Assembly: GCF_022206305.1 (NCBI RefSeq)
Contig: NZ_JAKOIW010000031.1
Location: 1-40,394 of the forward strand
Source of the DNA: Gordonia sp. 'Campus'
Lineage (GTDB): Bacteria; Actinomycetota; Actinomycetes; Mycobacteriales; Mycobacteriaceae
Length of the DNA: 40,394 bases
Direction of reading: 5' to 3'
Shown here piece by piece: positions 31,520 to 39,716 of the stretch. How positions within the stretch are numbered: the first letter of the stretch is position 1; each line of letters begins with the position of its first letter. Below the pieces are notes generated by a model. It made no database searches. It was not told the DNA's origin and saw only the letters and a program-made list of their open reading frames with translations. The position numbers and the translations under genes are program-made.

Positions 31520-33099
31520 CCCGCTACGGGTTCACGACTGTCGGCGTCGTCCGGCGTCGAGCCCCACACCCACCGTCCCAGCCGACCCAGGCGTAGCGGA
31601 TCGGGGGACAGGAGCGACCAGGCCGCCAGCCCCGCGAGCGCGGCCGCCAGTGCGACCTCGAACGGCTTGTAGAACACGATCGCGTCGTCGGGCTGGAACA
31701 CGATGAGCATGAACGTCGAGACGCCGACCACCGTGGCGCGCACCCACGGCGGGAGGTCGAAGGCGACCGCGATGGCCAGGACCCAGGTGTAGTACCAGGG
31801 CAGGGTCGACGGTTCGAGGAGCAGTACCGCGAGCATCGCCCACGCCATCCCGGCCACGGCGTCGTGCGCATCGCGCCGGTGACGCCACCACAGGACGACC
31901 AGGGTCACCGCGAGTACGGCCGACCCGATCATGCGTGTCACCTCCAGAACCGGCTGGAGATTGAGGGCGACGAAGGGCGCGGCGACCACGGTCACCAGAT
32001 GTGCGGCCAGCGTGGGGATGGTGAACCAGTTGATGATCACATCGGCCCAGCCCAGACCGGTGAGCCAGCCCAGGCCGAGGCCGACGACCAGGGTCCAGAA
32101 TCCGAAGACGGCGACGGCGATGCCGACGACGGACGCGAACACCGTCATCACGTCCCGGGTGGCGACCGGGCGCCGGGAACGGATGTCGGCCAACCAGATC
32201 CACACCAGGAACGGCAGTGCGATGCCGGCGGTGATCTTGATGGAGACCGCCAGCGCCAGAACGGCGGTGCCCGCGACGTGGCGGCCGCTCACCGCGAGGG
32301 CGATCCCGGTCACCAGGACACCCATCATCAGCAACTCGACGTGCGGTCCCGCCACCAGGTGGATGAGGACCATCGGGTTGAACAACGCCAGCCACAGGCC
32401 AGCCTGGGGCGACGCGCCGAACCTGCGGGCGAGCCGTGGAATCGCCCACAGCGACAAGAAGAGTCCGGGCAGCAGGACGAGCCGGATGGCGAGCACGCCG
32501 AGGACGAGATCGTCGCCGGTGATCTCGGTGACCACCCGGAGCATCCCCATGAAGAACGGGCCGTACGGGGCCGTGGTGGTCGCCCAGACCTGCGCCATGC
32601 TGTCGACGAGCGGACCGGGCAGGTGGGCGGGGCCGTCGGCGTAGGGATCGAATCCCGCCCCGAACACGGCACCCTGGGCGAGGTAGGCGTAGACGTCGCG
32701 GCTGTAGACCGGTACCGCGACGAAGAGCGGTGCGGCCCACAGCAGGAGCCACCGGCTCATCGTCCGGGTACTCGGTACCGCCGGGGAGTCGTCGGCCTCG
32801 GGGGCATCTGCGGCCGCCTCGCCCGATGCGCGTCGCGCGGCGAAGATGCGGCGGCCCAACCGGACCCACGCGAACACCATCAGGAACACGCCCAGCCAGA
32901 AGGTGATGCCGAGGAGGTTCTTCCCGTGCCCGTAGGTGATCCAGCTGAGCCCGAGGTCGGTGAGCACCGGCGAGTTGCGCGGCCGGTCGCCGACACCGAA
33001 GCTGCCGAGACAGACGAGCCCGGACCCGATCGCGCCGAGGATCAGATCGCCGCGACCGGTACCGGCCCGGGTCTGTCCGGGCGCCACGGCCGAATTCAT
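31507..33099 (-). CDS. mptA: Polyprenyl-phosphate mannose alpha-1,6-mannosyltransferase MptA
   Basis: MptA extends the alpha-1,6-mannan backbone of lipomannan and LAM from the periplasmic side, using polyprenyl-phosphate mannose. The 530-residue GT-C protein has about 12-13 hydrophobic helices. VYSRDVYAYLAQG with Asp135 in an early external loop fits the GT-C catalytic acidic motif. EPSTLPWYYTWVL and YADGPAHLPGP are family-like. The ATG overlaps the polyprenyl synthase stop as ATGA, so the two are coupled. Match to Rv2174 is by position, size and sequence. Confidence 0.92.
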   Translation of the reverse strand: MNSAVAPGQTRAGTGRGDLILGAIGSGLVCLGSFGVGDRPRNSPVLTDLGLSWITYGHGKNLLGITFWLGVFLMVFAWVRLGRRIFAARRASGEAAADAPEADDSPAVPSTRTMSRWLLLWAAPLFVAVPVYSRDVYAYLAQGAVFGAGFDPYADGPAHLPGPLVDSMAQVWATTTAPYGPFFMGMLRVVTEITGDDLVLGVLAIRLVLLPGLFLSLWAIPRLARRFGASPQAGLWLALFNPMVLIHLVAGPHVELLMMGVLVTGIALAVSGRHVAGTAVLALAVSIKITAGIALPFLVWIWLADIRSRRPVATRDVMTVFASVVGIAVAVFGFWTLVVGLGLGWLTGLGWADVIINWFTIPTLAAHLVTVVAAPFVALNLQPVLEVTRMIGSAVLAVTLVVLWWRHRRDAHDAVAGMAWAMLAVLLLEPSTLPWYYTWVLAIAVAFDLPPWVRATVVGVSTFMLIVFQPDDAIVFYKPFEVALAAALAGLAAWSLLSPDPLRLGRLGRWVWGSTPDDADSREPVAGQKA

Positions 33100-34283
33100 G
33101 CCTGTCGATGGGCGAGACGGTGTGCGACCGCGGTCAGCTCGGCGCGGATGTCCTCGCCGATCTCGGCGGTGTCGAGGGACGCCAGTGCCGACCGCAGGAG
33201 GTCGTCGATCGAGCGTTCCACCTCGGCCACGGCCCCGACATCGGTGACGATCGTTCGGGCTGAACGGAGTTCGTCGTCGTCGAGTGGCCGTCCGAGATGG
33301 GAACGCAGCGTCGCGCCGAGTGCGGGGTCGGCGTCGTCGGCACGTCTGATGGCGATGGCGCGCAGCGCGGTGCGCTTGTCCGAGGCCAGATCGTCACCGG
33401 ACGGTTTGCCGGTGCGCTCCGGGTCGCCGAACACACCGAGGAGGTCGTCCTGCAGCTGGAAGGCGATGCCCAGGTCGTGCCCGATCGAACGGAGTTGCGC
33501 CACCAGGTCTTCCGGCGCCCCGGCGAGCCGGGCCCCGAGCTCCAGCGGCCGGGCGACCGTGTAGGCGGCGGTCTTGAACTCCATCACCCGATAGGCCGCC
33601 TCGGTGGACTCGTCGCCACCGGCCTCGTTGACGATGTCGAGGAACTGACCGCCGAGCACCTCGGTCCGCATGGCGGTCCACGTCGCCCCCACATCGGCGG
33701 GCAGGCTGCGGTGGTTGTCATCGGCGCCGGCCGGGTTGTGTCCGCTGGTCGAGCCCGTCGACACCGCGCCCGGTCGATGGCCGTGCACGAGGTCGTCGGC
33801 CCACGCCAGCGCGAAGTCGCCCGCCAGGATCGCGGCGGCGACGCCGTGTGAGCCCGGATCCCCGGACCACCCGGCCGCGATGTGCCTGGACTCGAACTCG
33901 CGATGGGCGGTGGGGTGTCCACGCCGCGTGTCGGAGTGGTCGATGATGTCGTCGTGGATCAGCGCACACGCCTGCACGAGTTCGAGGGCCGCGCACACAC
34001 GCAGGGCGTCTGCGGCGTCGGGCGCATCGGCCGAACCGGCGACCCTGGGCACCGAGCGACGCGGCGACGAAGTGCCGCAACGCCATCCGGCGAAGGCGAA
34101 CACCGGCCGGATGCGCTTGCCGCCCCGCAGGACGAAGTCCCGGATCAGCTCGGCGGCCTCACCCACCACCGGAGCGATCCCGGCAGCCGCGGGCACGGCA
34201 TCGGCGAAGAACTCCCGTAGTTCGGCCTCGACGGCCGCCGGGACCTCGTCGAGCGACGTCGGCGTGGGGATCGTGGAGGTCAC
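33096..34283 (-). CDS. idsA2: Polyprenyl diphosphate synthase (IdsA2-like)
   Basis: A trans-isoprenyl diphosphate synthase that condenses IPP with allylic diphosphates. The 395-residue protein has the first Asp-rich motif DDIID (111-115), with a second motif DDLLGVFGD near 279-287 in FQLQDDLLGVFGD, and GGKRIRP. Gly at the fifth position of the second motif is common in this group. A loop around 165-195 (HGHRPGAVSTGSTSGHNP) is longer than usual. Coupling to mptA fits a role in polyprenol carrier supply, but product length cannot be read from the sequence. The GTG start is 6 nt after a TAGCCT box. Confidence 0.92.
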   Translation of the reverse strand: MTSTIPTPTSLDEVPAAVEAELREFFADAVPAAAGIAPVVGEAAELIRDFVLRGGKRIRPVFAFAGWRCGTSSPRRSVPRVAGSADAPDAADALRVCAALELVQACALIHDDIIDHSDTRRGHPTAHREFESRHIAAGWSGDPGSHGVAAAILAGDFALAWADDLVHGHRPGAVSTGSTSGHNPAGADDNHRSLPADVGATWTAMRTEVLGGQFLDIVNEAGGDESTEAAYRVMEFKTAAYTVARPLELGARLAGAPEDLVAQLRSIGHDLGIAFQLQDDLLGVFGDPERTGKPSGDDLASDKRTALRAIAIRRADDADPALGATLRSHLGRPLDDDELRSARTIVTDVGAVAEVERSIDDLLRSALASLDTAEIGEDIRAELTAVAHRLAHRQA

Positions 34284-34321
34284 CCTGCCAGGCTATGCGA
34301 ATCGCTCCGTACACTGTGCGG
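34284..34321. promoter_or_regulatory. 38-nt divergent double promoter, idsA2/metF
   Basis: Two leaderless-type -10 boxes face outward: TAGCCT on minus (34290-34295) 6 nt before GTG 34283, and TACACT on plus (34310-34315) 6 nt before GTG 34322. Only 14 nt separate them, so the -35 region of each overlaps the other's -10. Confidence 0.55.
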
Positions 34322-35272
34322 GTGACCCCAACCGCTCCGGCACCCTCGATCGTCGAACGCCTGTCCGCACCGCATCGCGGCCCGGTCCCGTTCTCCGTCG
34401 AGTTCTTCCCTCCGCGCGACGCCGAGGCGGAGGCCCGACTGTGGCGCGCGGTCCGGACCTTCGAGCGACTGTCACCCGCGTTCGTGTCGATGACCTACGG
34501 CGCCGGCGGCTCGACCCGGGACCGGACGGTCCGCATCACCGGGGAGCTCGCGGCCCAGACGACGCTGTTGCCGGTCGCCCACCTCACGGCGGTCAACCAC
34601 AGCATCGCCGAGTTGCGCGCCCTCGTCGGCGCCTACGCCGACCAGGGCATCACCAACATCCTCGCCCTGCGCGGCGATCCCCCGGGCGACCCGCTCGGCG
34701 AGTGGGTCGCCCACCCCGACGGCGTCGAATACGCCGAACAGCTCGTCCGCCTCATCGACACACTCGGCGACTTCCATGTCGGTGTCGCGTCGTTCCCGGA
34801 GACCCATCACCGGTCACCCGACCTGGAGCACGACACCCGGACGCTGGTGAGCAAGCTGCGGGCCGGGGCGGAGTACTCGATCACGCAGATGTTCTTCGAC
34901 GTGGAGCACTACCTGCGGCTGCGTGACCGCGTCCAGGCGGCCGACCCCGAGCAGGGCGCCAAACCCATCATCCCGGGCATCATGCCGGTCACCTCGCTGG
35001 CCACCGCCCGGCGGATGGTGCAGCTGTCGGGTTCGGTCATCCCGCCCGACGTGGAGGAGCGCTTCGCCCGGGCGGCGGGCAACGGCGCGGAGGAGGACCG
35101 TGCCGCGGTGCGGGCGGTCGGCATCGACTTCGCCACCGAGATGGCGCAGCGGCTCGTCTCCGAAGGCGTTCCGTGCCTGCACTTCTGCAGCCTGAACTTC
35201 GCCAAGGCCACGACCGAGGTCCTCGGACGGCTCGGCGTCGACATCGACGCCGCGTTGCACGTTCCGGCCTGA
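34322..35272 (+). CDS. metF: Methylenetetrahydrofolate reductase-family protein
   Basis: The enzyme class reduces 5,10-methylene-THF to 5-methyl-THF for methionine synthesis. The 316-residue TIM-barrel protein has FSVEFFPPRD with the conserved Glu, FVSMTYGAGGSTRDRT, NILALRGDPPGD, and QMFFDVEHYLRLRD, all MTHFR features. It matches Rv2172c by position. GTG 34322 (VTPTAPAPSIV) is preferred since TACACT lies 6 nt before it; ATG 34295 falls inside that promoter. It is divergent from idsA2 and convergent with lppM. Confidence 0.9.
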   Translation: MTPTAPAPSIVERLSAPHRGPVPFSVEFFPPRDAEAEARLWRAVRTFERLSPAFVSMTYGAGGSTRDRTVRITGELAAQTTLLPVAHLTAVNHSIAELRALVGAYADQGITNILALRGDPPGDPLGEWVAHPDGVEYAEQLVRLIDTLGDFHVGVASFPETHHRSPDLEHDTRTLVSKLRAGAEYSITQMFFDVEHYLRLRDRVQAADPEQGAKPIIPGIMPVTSLATARRMVQLSGSVIPPDVEERFARAAGNGAEEDRAAVRAVGIDFATEMAQRLVSEGVPCLHFCSLNFAKATTEVLGRLGVDIDAALHVPA

Positions 35273-35323
35273 CCCGGGACGCGCGACCGAACCGATCGGC
35301 GGGGTCCCGGCCCTGGTGGCGGA

Positions 35324-36289
35324 CTACCGCGCCGTGGGCGGCGGGGGTGGTGTCTGCCCCGGTCCGGACGCGGTGCGCGCAGCGTCGGCTCCCGGGTCGG
35401 CCGCGGCGGCGAGGCCTTCGCCGGAGATGTTCGACGGGGTGGTCGGGTTGGCCACCGGACGTCCGGGCCGCGGACCCCGGTACCGCCTGGTGTAGGCGAT
35501 GCGGACGATCACCAGGACGACGATCACGCACATCAGGACGACGAACCACGACCAGCTGCTGACGGCGGCGGTAGCCGGATCGGGGTAGGTGGCGTCGGCG
35601 CTGAAGTCGGACGGTTCGCCGGGCGCGGGCGTCCAGGTGACGGTGGATTCCCCGATCTGGTCACCGTTGGTGGCCGTCACCGGCCCGCCGAAGGTCACGG
35701 TGAGCTGGACGTAATCCCGGCCGGGGACGAGCTCGGACAGATCGGCGTCGCCGCGGAAGCGCACCACCTCACCGCTGCGCTTGGCGGTGAGGTCCATCGT
35801 GAGTGAGGTGTCGCCGTAGGCGTCGGCGATGATGTCGCCGAGCTGACCGAACTGCCCGGCGGTGAGGTCGCTGAACGTCGCGCGGGTGCCGACCCTGGTG
35901 GCGGGATCGTCCTCGTCGGCGTTCCCGTCCCCGGACCCCTCGTCGGTGTTCGAGGGCGCCGGCGATTCGGATGCCGGGGCGCCGCTCGGTGCGGACGACC
36001 CGGAGGCCCCCGCCGGTTCGGGCGTGTCGCGGTAGTCGGTCACCGACACCTGCCCGACCATCGATTCCGGGAGGTCGAGCTGTGGGGCCCCGCGAGGATT
36101 GTCCGGGGTGGTCGCGACGATGACGCTTCCCGAATACCGGTCACCGACCGTCGTGGAGCGTTCGAGGCAACCGGCCATCAGCGGCGACATCGCGACGAGC
36201 GCGACGGCCACCACGGACGGCAGCAGCCGCCGGACTCGACGGGATTCTGGCGCACCCTGTTGGGGATTCGACGATCGCACGGTGCTCAT
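35324..36289 (-). CDS. lppM: Lipoprotein LppM
   Basis: The 321-residue protein corresponds to LppM (Rv2171), an envelope lipoprotein implicated in phagosome interaction in M. tuberculosis. It has a lipoprotein signal with lipobox LMAGC (Cys41), an extracytoplasmic domain, a transmembrane helix (SWFVVLMCVIVVLVIVRIAY), and a basic, Pro-rich cytoplasmic tail. A low-complexity Ser/Ala/Glu/Asp-rich insert (about 90-130, PEPAGASGSSAPSG) makes it longer than the mycobacterial protein. It lies 82 nt downstream of the desaturase-like gene and is probably its operon partner. ATG 36289 has no strong ribosome site. Confidence 0.85.
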   Translation of the reverse strand: MSTVRSSNPQQGAPESRRVRRLLPSVVAVALVAMSPLMAGCLERSTTVGDRYSGSVIVATTPDNPRGAPQLDLPESMVGQVSVTDYRDTPEPAGASGSSAPSGAPASESPAPSNTDEGSGDGNADEDDPATRVGTRATFSDLTAGQFGQLGDIIADAYGDTSLTMDLTAKRSGEVVRFRGDADLSELVPGRDYVQLTVTFGGPVTATNGDQIGESTVTWTPAPGEPSDFSADATYPDPATAAVSSWSWFVVLMCVIVVLVIVRIAYTRRYRGPRPGRPVANPTTPSNISGEGLAAAADPGADAARTASGPGQTPPPPPTAR

Positions 36290-36371
36290 CGTGCCAGACC
36301 GGGTGTGGCCCGCGGGGCACCCGCGGCCCGCGCCGCGTCCGGCTCGTGACAGCCCGGTGGTGTCGCGTCCG

Positions 36372-38006
36372 TCAGGAACGGCCGAACGGCGACCGGCGCC
36401 GGCGTGCCCGGGCCTGTCGCTTCAAGGCCATGTGCGCGGCGATGTAACCGCTGGCGCCGGTGACCCCGCCGCCGGGGTGCGTCGACGCTCCCGCGAGCAA
36501 CAGGCCGTCCGCGCCCGGGACGCGGTGACCGGAGAGGTCCGGCGTGGGGCGCCACATGAACATCTGGTCGATGGACATCTCGACATGCATGATGTTGCCG
36601 CCGATCAGACCGAGCTCGTCCGCGAGATCCTGTGGCGTCTGCACGTATCGATGATCGATCGACGCGGCGAATCCCGGTGCGTACCTGTCGACCTCGTCGC
36701 AGACCGCCTGCGCCGCACGGGCGCCGGCCGTCGACCAGGCGCCCTCGGCGAGCCGGTAGGGATGCCACTGCGCCCAGAGGTTGATGACGCTGCGTCCCGG
36801 CGGGGCGAGCGTCGGGTCGATCGCCGAGTAACTCATCGCGACGACGGCCGGGCGGGGTGGCAGCAGGCCGGCGGACGCCGAGCCGTATGCGGTGGCGAGC
36901 TGCGCCCGGTCGGTGACCAGCAGTCCGAGAGCCGAGTGCACACCATGCGCCGGCAGGTCGGCAGGCAACCCCTGATAGTCGGGGAGCGCCGTCGTCCCGA
37001 GTCGGACCGCCATTCCGATGCCGTTGCCGACGACGATGGTGCGTCGCCAGGCGTCGATGGCCCCGGCGTCGAAGCCGCCCGCCGCGAGCATGTCCAGCGT
37101 CGTGAGGATGTGGCATGCGTTGATGACCGTGGCGGCGCATCGCAGTTCACCGGATGCGGTGCGGACCTGCCAGTGATCGCCGCAGCGGGCCACCGACACC
37201 GCGGGGTCGGCGCAGGTGATGCGTCCGCCGTCGTGGCCGATCCGACGGACGAGGGCCTCGGTCAGCGCGCCGCTGCCACCGATCGCACGGCCCGGCGGGA
37301 TGCGGTGCATCAGTGCTGCGAAACCGATCATCGGAGCCGTGCCCGGAGCGCTCATCGGCGGCCCGGACTGCGCGCCGAACCAGGCGAGGCCCGCCTTGAG
37401 CTGTTCGGAGCGGAAGTACCCGTCGAGCAGGGAGTCGCCGGAGGACATCAGTTCGGCGGTCAGGTTCGCCACCCGTCCGGAGCGTTGTCCGAAGAACCCG
37501 GTGCGAGCAGTGGAGGCGGTGTGGCCGAGGCCGCCGAAGGCGCGGCCGAACCGACCCATCGTGGCGGGCTGGTAGAACGCGTCCATGACCGAGGACGCGC
37601 GGGGTGTCCATGTCGCGACGAATCGTCGATACGACTCGGCATCCGCTGTGCCACAAGCATTTTCGATGGAAGCGCAGGTCGCGTCGAGGTCGGTGCGGAA
37701 GACGATGGCCGGTGCACTGGCGGTGGCGGGCACGAAAGCCCACGGGTCGCAGTCGACGTAGCGCAGACCGTGGGCGCCCAGGTCCAGGTCGTCGAGGACG
37801 GGGGAGTGCCGGATCATCAGGTGGGCCGAGGAGCCGCGATCGATCCGGTGGCCCGGGAAGCGTTCGACGGTCGACACCGCGCCGCCGGGGATCTCGTCCC
37901 GCTCGAGGACCTCGACCTCGTGCCCGGCCTGCGCCAGATATGCCGCGGCGATCAGGCCGTTGTGGCCTGCGCCGATGATGATCGCATCGCGCCGGGTGCC
38001 GTGCAC
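36372..38006 (-). CDS. FAD-dependent oxidoreductase, phytoene-desaturase-like
   Basis: A 544-residue flavoprotein of the CrtI/PYROXD2-like group. The N-terminus shows the dinucleotide-binding fold: AIIIGAGHNGLIAAAYLAQAG, followed by VEVLERDEIPGGAVST. The C-terminus has the FAD-binding GLLLAGASTHPGGGVTGASG motif. The substrate is unknown; crtB-type neighbours are absent, so a carotenoid role is not supported by context. The start is GTG 38006, one base after the GNAT stop, hence a coupled operon with GNAT and lppM. M. tuberculosis has no such gene between its GNAT gene and lppM. Confidence 0.88.
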   Translation of the reverse strand: MHGTRRDAIIIGAGHNGLIAAAYLAQAGHEVEVLERDEIPGGAVSTVERFPGHRIDRGSSAHLMIRHSPVLDDLDLGAHGLRYVDCDPWAFVPATASAPAIVFRTDLDATCASIENACGTADAESYRRFVATWTPRASSVMDAFYQPATMGRFGRAFGGLGHTASTARTGFFGQRSGRVANLTAELMSSGDSLLDGYFRSEQLKAGLAWFGAQSGPPMSAPGTAPMIGFAALMHRIPPGRAIGGSGALTEALVRRIGHDGGRITCADPAVSVARCGDHWQVRTASGELRCAATVINACHILTTLDMLAAGGFDAGAIDAWRRTIVVGNGIGMAVRLGTTALPDYQGLPADLPAHGVHSALGLLVTDRAQLATAYGSASAGLLPPRPAVVAMSYSAIDPTLAPPGRSVINLWAQWHPYRLAEGAWSTAGARAAQAVCDEVDRYAPGFAASIDHRYVQTPQDLADELGLIGGNIMHVEMSIDQMFMWRPTPDLSGHRVPGADGLLLAGASTHPGGGVTGASGYIAAHMALKRQARARRRRSPFGRS

Positions 38007-38007
38007 G

Positions 38008-38682
38008 TCATGCCCCCGTTCCGGTGCGTGGGCCGGCTGCCGGCGGACGGAGGTCCAGCGGGAGCGGTCGGCCGAGAAAGGCGAATGGGCGAGGGTCGCC
38101 GGAGAACGTGAAGTGGCGCAGGACGTCGGAGAAACCCATGCGCCGGTACAGCGACCACGCGCGGTTGTCCTCCGCCGGGATCTCAGGTGTCGACAGGAGT
38201 ACGTGACGTTCGGGGCGGTCGGCGAGCAATCGTGCGAGCAGCCACTGCCCGATGCCGCGACCCTGTGCCGACGGGTGTACGTGCAACTCGGTGAGTTCGA
38301 AGTAGTCGCGCGCGATCGCCTCGACCAGCTCCGGCGGCCGCCCGGTCTGCCGCAGTCCCACGCGGAGCTGCTGGTTCCACCACTGTCCGGTCGCGCCGGT
38401 GTACCCGTAGGCGATGCCGAGGAGGATGTCGTCGGGCCCGACGCCGACCGGGGGTCCCACCCGGCGACGAGCGGCGGGCATCGTGCGTGCCTCCCGCGGT
38501 GACACGGTGGCCACCGCGCCCACCGCATGCCAGCCCGGCCGGGCGATGTGCTCGCGCCACAGGCCCGCACGGTGGATCTCCGTGCCGCGCGGATAGTTCA
38601 TGGCCGTCACGTAGATGTCGAGTGCGGGTTCGAGCCACACTCGCGCGTCCTGACCGTGCAGGCGCACCACGCGGACGGTCAA
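38008..38682 (-). CDS. GNAT-family N-acetyltransferase
   Basis: The 224-residue protein is a GNAT fold enzyme with the acetyl-CoA-binding motif HPSAQGRGIGQWLL and the C-terminal SLYRRMGFSDVLRHF. It corresponds by position to Rv2170; the acceptor is not identifiable here. Start choice is uncertain: TTG 38682 (TVRVVRLHGQ) and GTG 38670 are candidates; extension to 38931 would cover the HEPN promoter and has no similarity signs. It is the first gene of the GNAT-desaturase-lppM operon. Confidence 0.85.
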   Translation of the reverse strand: MTVRVVRLHGQDARVWLEPALDIYVTAMNYPRGTEIHRAGLWREHIARPGWHAVGAVATVSPREARTMPAARRRVGPPVGVGPDDILLGIAYGYTGATGQWWNQQLRVGLRQTGRPPELVEAIARDYFELTELHVHPSAQGRGIGQWLLARLLADRPERHVLLSTPEIPAEDNRAWSLYRRMGFSDVLRHFTFSGDPRPFAFLGRPLPLDLRPPAAGPRTGTGA

Positions 38683-38921
38683 CGGACGCCCGTACTCGGT
38701 GTCGTCGCGACCACGCCGGCACGCACGCCCGGCACGGTCGAGCGCGCGACCTTCGCCTCGAGAGGCATCGCTTCGTGGGCCACGTCCGGGAATTGTCCTT
38801 CCGATGATGCAGACTCTGCCGGGAATGGGGTCGTCGCTGGTCGTTGTTGTACATCTCGCCGGCGGATTCGGGCGCCGCGGGTCCGGAGAGACACCGTGGG
38901 CGTCGAAGACTCCCATACGCC
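38683..38921. other. Divergent spacer between GNAT and HEPN genes
   Basis: No gene is supported. Open frames crossing this stretch lack signatures. It probably holds the upstream promoter elements of both divergent units. Confidence 0.4.
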
Positions 38922-38950
38922 TTGAAGACACACGCCAGCCTAGCTATATT
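38922..38950 (+). promoter_or_regulatory. Housekeeping promoter of the HEPN gene
   Basis: TTGAAG (38922-38927) and TATATT (38945-38950) are separated by 17 nt, a near-consensus SigA-type promoter and the best in the window. The predicted start is near 38957, at the edge of the SOS box. Confidence 0.75.
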
Positions 38951-38957
38951 GAACGTG

Positions 38958-38973
38958 TCGAACGGATGTTCGA
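38958..38973 (+). promoter_or_regulatory. LexA (SOS) box
   Basis: TCGAACGGATGTTCGA is a perfect 6-4-6 palindrome and fits the actinobacterial LexA consensus TCGAAC-N4-GTTCGA, including the inner RNRY pattern reported for mycobacteria. It lies 8 nt after the -10 box, spanning the transcription start, where bound LexA would block initiation. Confidence 0.88.
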
Positions 38974-39016
38974 TGAATGTGCCTCCGCAAGCTGTTCGCG
39001 TTCATCCAGAGACACG

Positions 39017-39053
39017 GTCCGGCGGCGGACGAGGGAAGCGTCTGCCGCCGGAC
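39017..39053 (+). other. Strong leader hairpin before the HEPN gene
   Basis: A 15-bp stem (39017-39031 with 39039-39053, one G-T pair) has a 7-nt loop. It ends 13 nt before the ribosome site, so it could affect translation or mRNA stability. There is no T-tract after it. Confidence 0.6.
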
Positions 39054-39077
39054 ACATACAACGCAGAGGAGGTCGCC

Positions 39078-39551
39078 ATGGCCAGGCATCGCAGCGCCAC
39101 CGCTTCCGTCCCGTCGACACGGGTCGACCCGATGATGGTCGGTCGTGCTCGTGACCTCCTCGAGCGTGCGCACCTGCTCTTCGACAATGCCGACGGTGTC
39201 ACCGACGACGCCGAGCGGTTCCGCCAGCTGTACCTCGTGGCGCTGCGGGCGTCCGGTGCGGCGCTGGCCGTGCACGAGCCGGTCGGAACCGTCCGTCGCA
39301 AGACCTCCAACGCCTGGACCCGGATCGGCGTGGTCGCGCCCGAACTCGCACCCATCGCGGCCCGCTTCGCGGCCCTGTCGCCGGTGCGGATGAAGATCGA
39401 GTCCGGGATCATCCGCACACTCGACCCCGACAGCGTTGCCGGGATGCGCATGCTCGTCCTCGACTTCCTGCGTCGGGTCGAGACCATGATCATCGCGTAC
39501 GAACAAGGAAAGTCGGGTTCGGAGCTGCCGCAGATCGGGGCCACGGCGTGA
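39078..39551 (+). CDS. SAV_6107-family HEPN-domain protein
   Basis: The 157-residue helical protein matches the SAV_6107-type HEPN family of actinobacteria: helices around ARDLLERAHLLFDNADGV, DDAERFRQLYLVALRASGAAL and GMRMLVLDFLRRVETMIIAY, with a charged, Ser/Thr-rich N-terminus (MARHRSATASVPST). HEPN proteins include RNases, but the R-x4-6-H active-site motif is not evident, so RNase activity is not claimed. ATG 39078 has AGAGGAGG ideally placed; in-frame ATG 38973 would lie within the SOS box. A LexA box at the promoter suggests DNA-damage induction. DUF3040 follows 165 nt downstream. Confidence 0.85.
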   Translation: MARHRSATASVPSTRVDPMMVGRARDLLERAHLLFDNADGVTDDAERFRQLYLVALRASGAALAVHEPVGTVRRKTSNAWTRIGVVAPELAPIAARFAALSPVRMKIESGIIRTLDPDSVAGMRMLVLDFLRRVETMIIAYEQGKSGSELPQIGATA

Positions 39552-39633
39552 ATCCGGCCACACTTTTGCGACTTCTGACGCGGACCGGTGATTCCCACAG
39601 CAAGGAATGGTGGTCGCGGTCGGTTTCACCTCG

Positions 39634-39639
39634 TATCAT
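39634..39639 (+). promoter_or_regulatory. Candidate -10 element for the DUF3040 gene
   Basis: TATCAT lies 77 nt before the start at 39717; no clear -35 is seen. It suggests that DUF3040 can be expressed apart from the HEPN gene. Confidence 0.35.
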
Positions 39640-39716
39640 GGGACGATATAGGCGCAGACGCCTTTCCGGTCGCGGGTGACCTTCGTCGGCGTCACGGATC
39701 AGTAGAAGGAGGGTCG

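Noticed and set aside
31864..33564. 566-codon open frame on + opposite mptA/idsA2
   Set aside because: Highly polar Asp/Arg/His/Gln composition, no motif, antisense to conserved genes.
38683..38931. N-terminal extension of the GNAT protein
   Set aside because: It would run across the divergent promoter region, is Arg-rich, and lacks family features.
38844..39077. N-terminal extension of the HEPN gene, including ATG 38973
   Set aside because: It covers the promoter and SOS box or overlaps the operator; ATG 39078 has an ideal ribosome site.
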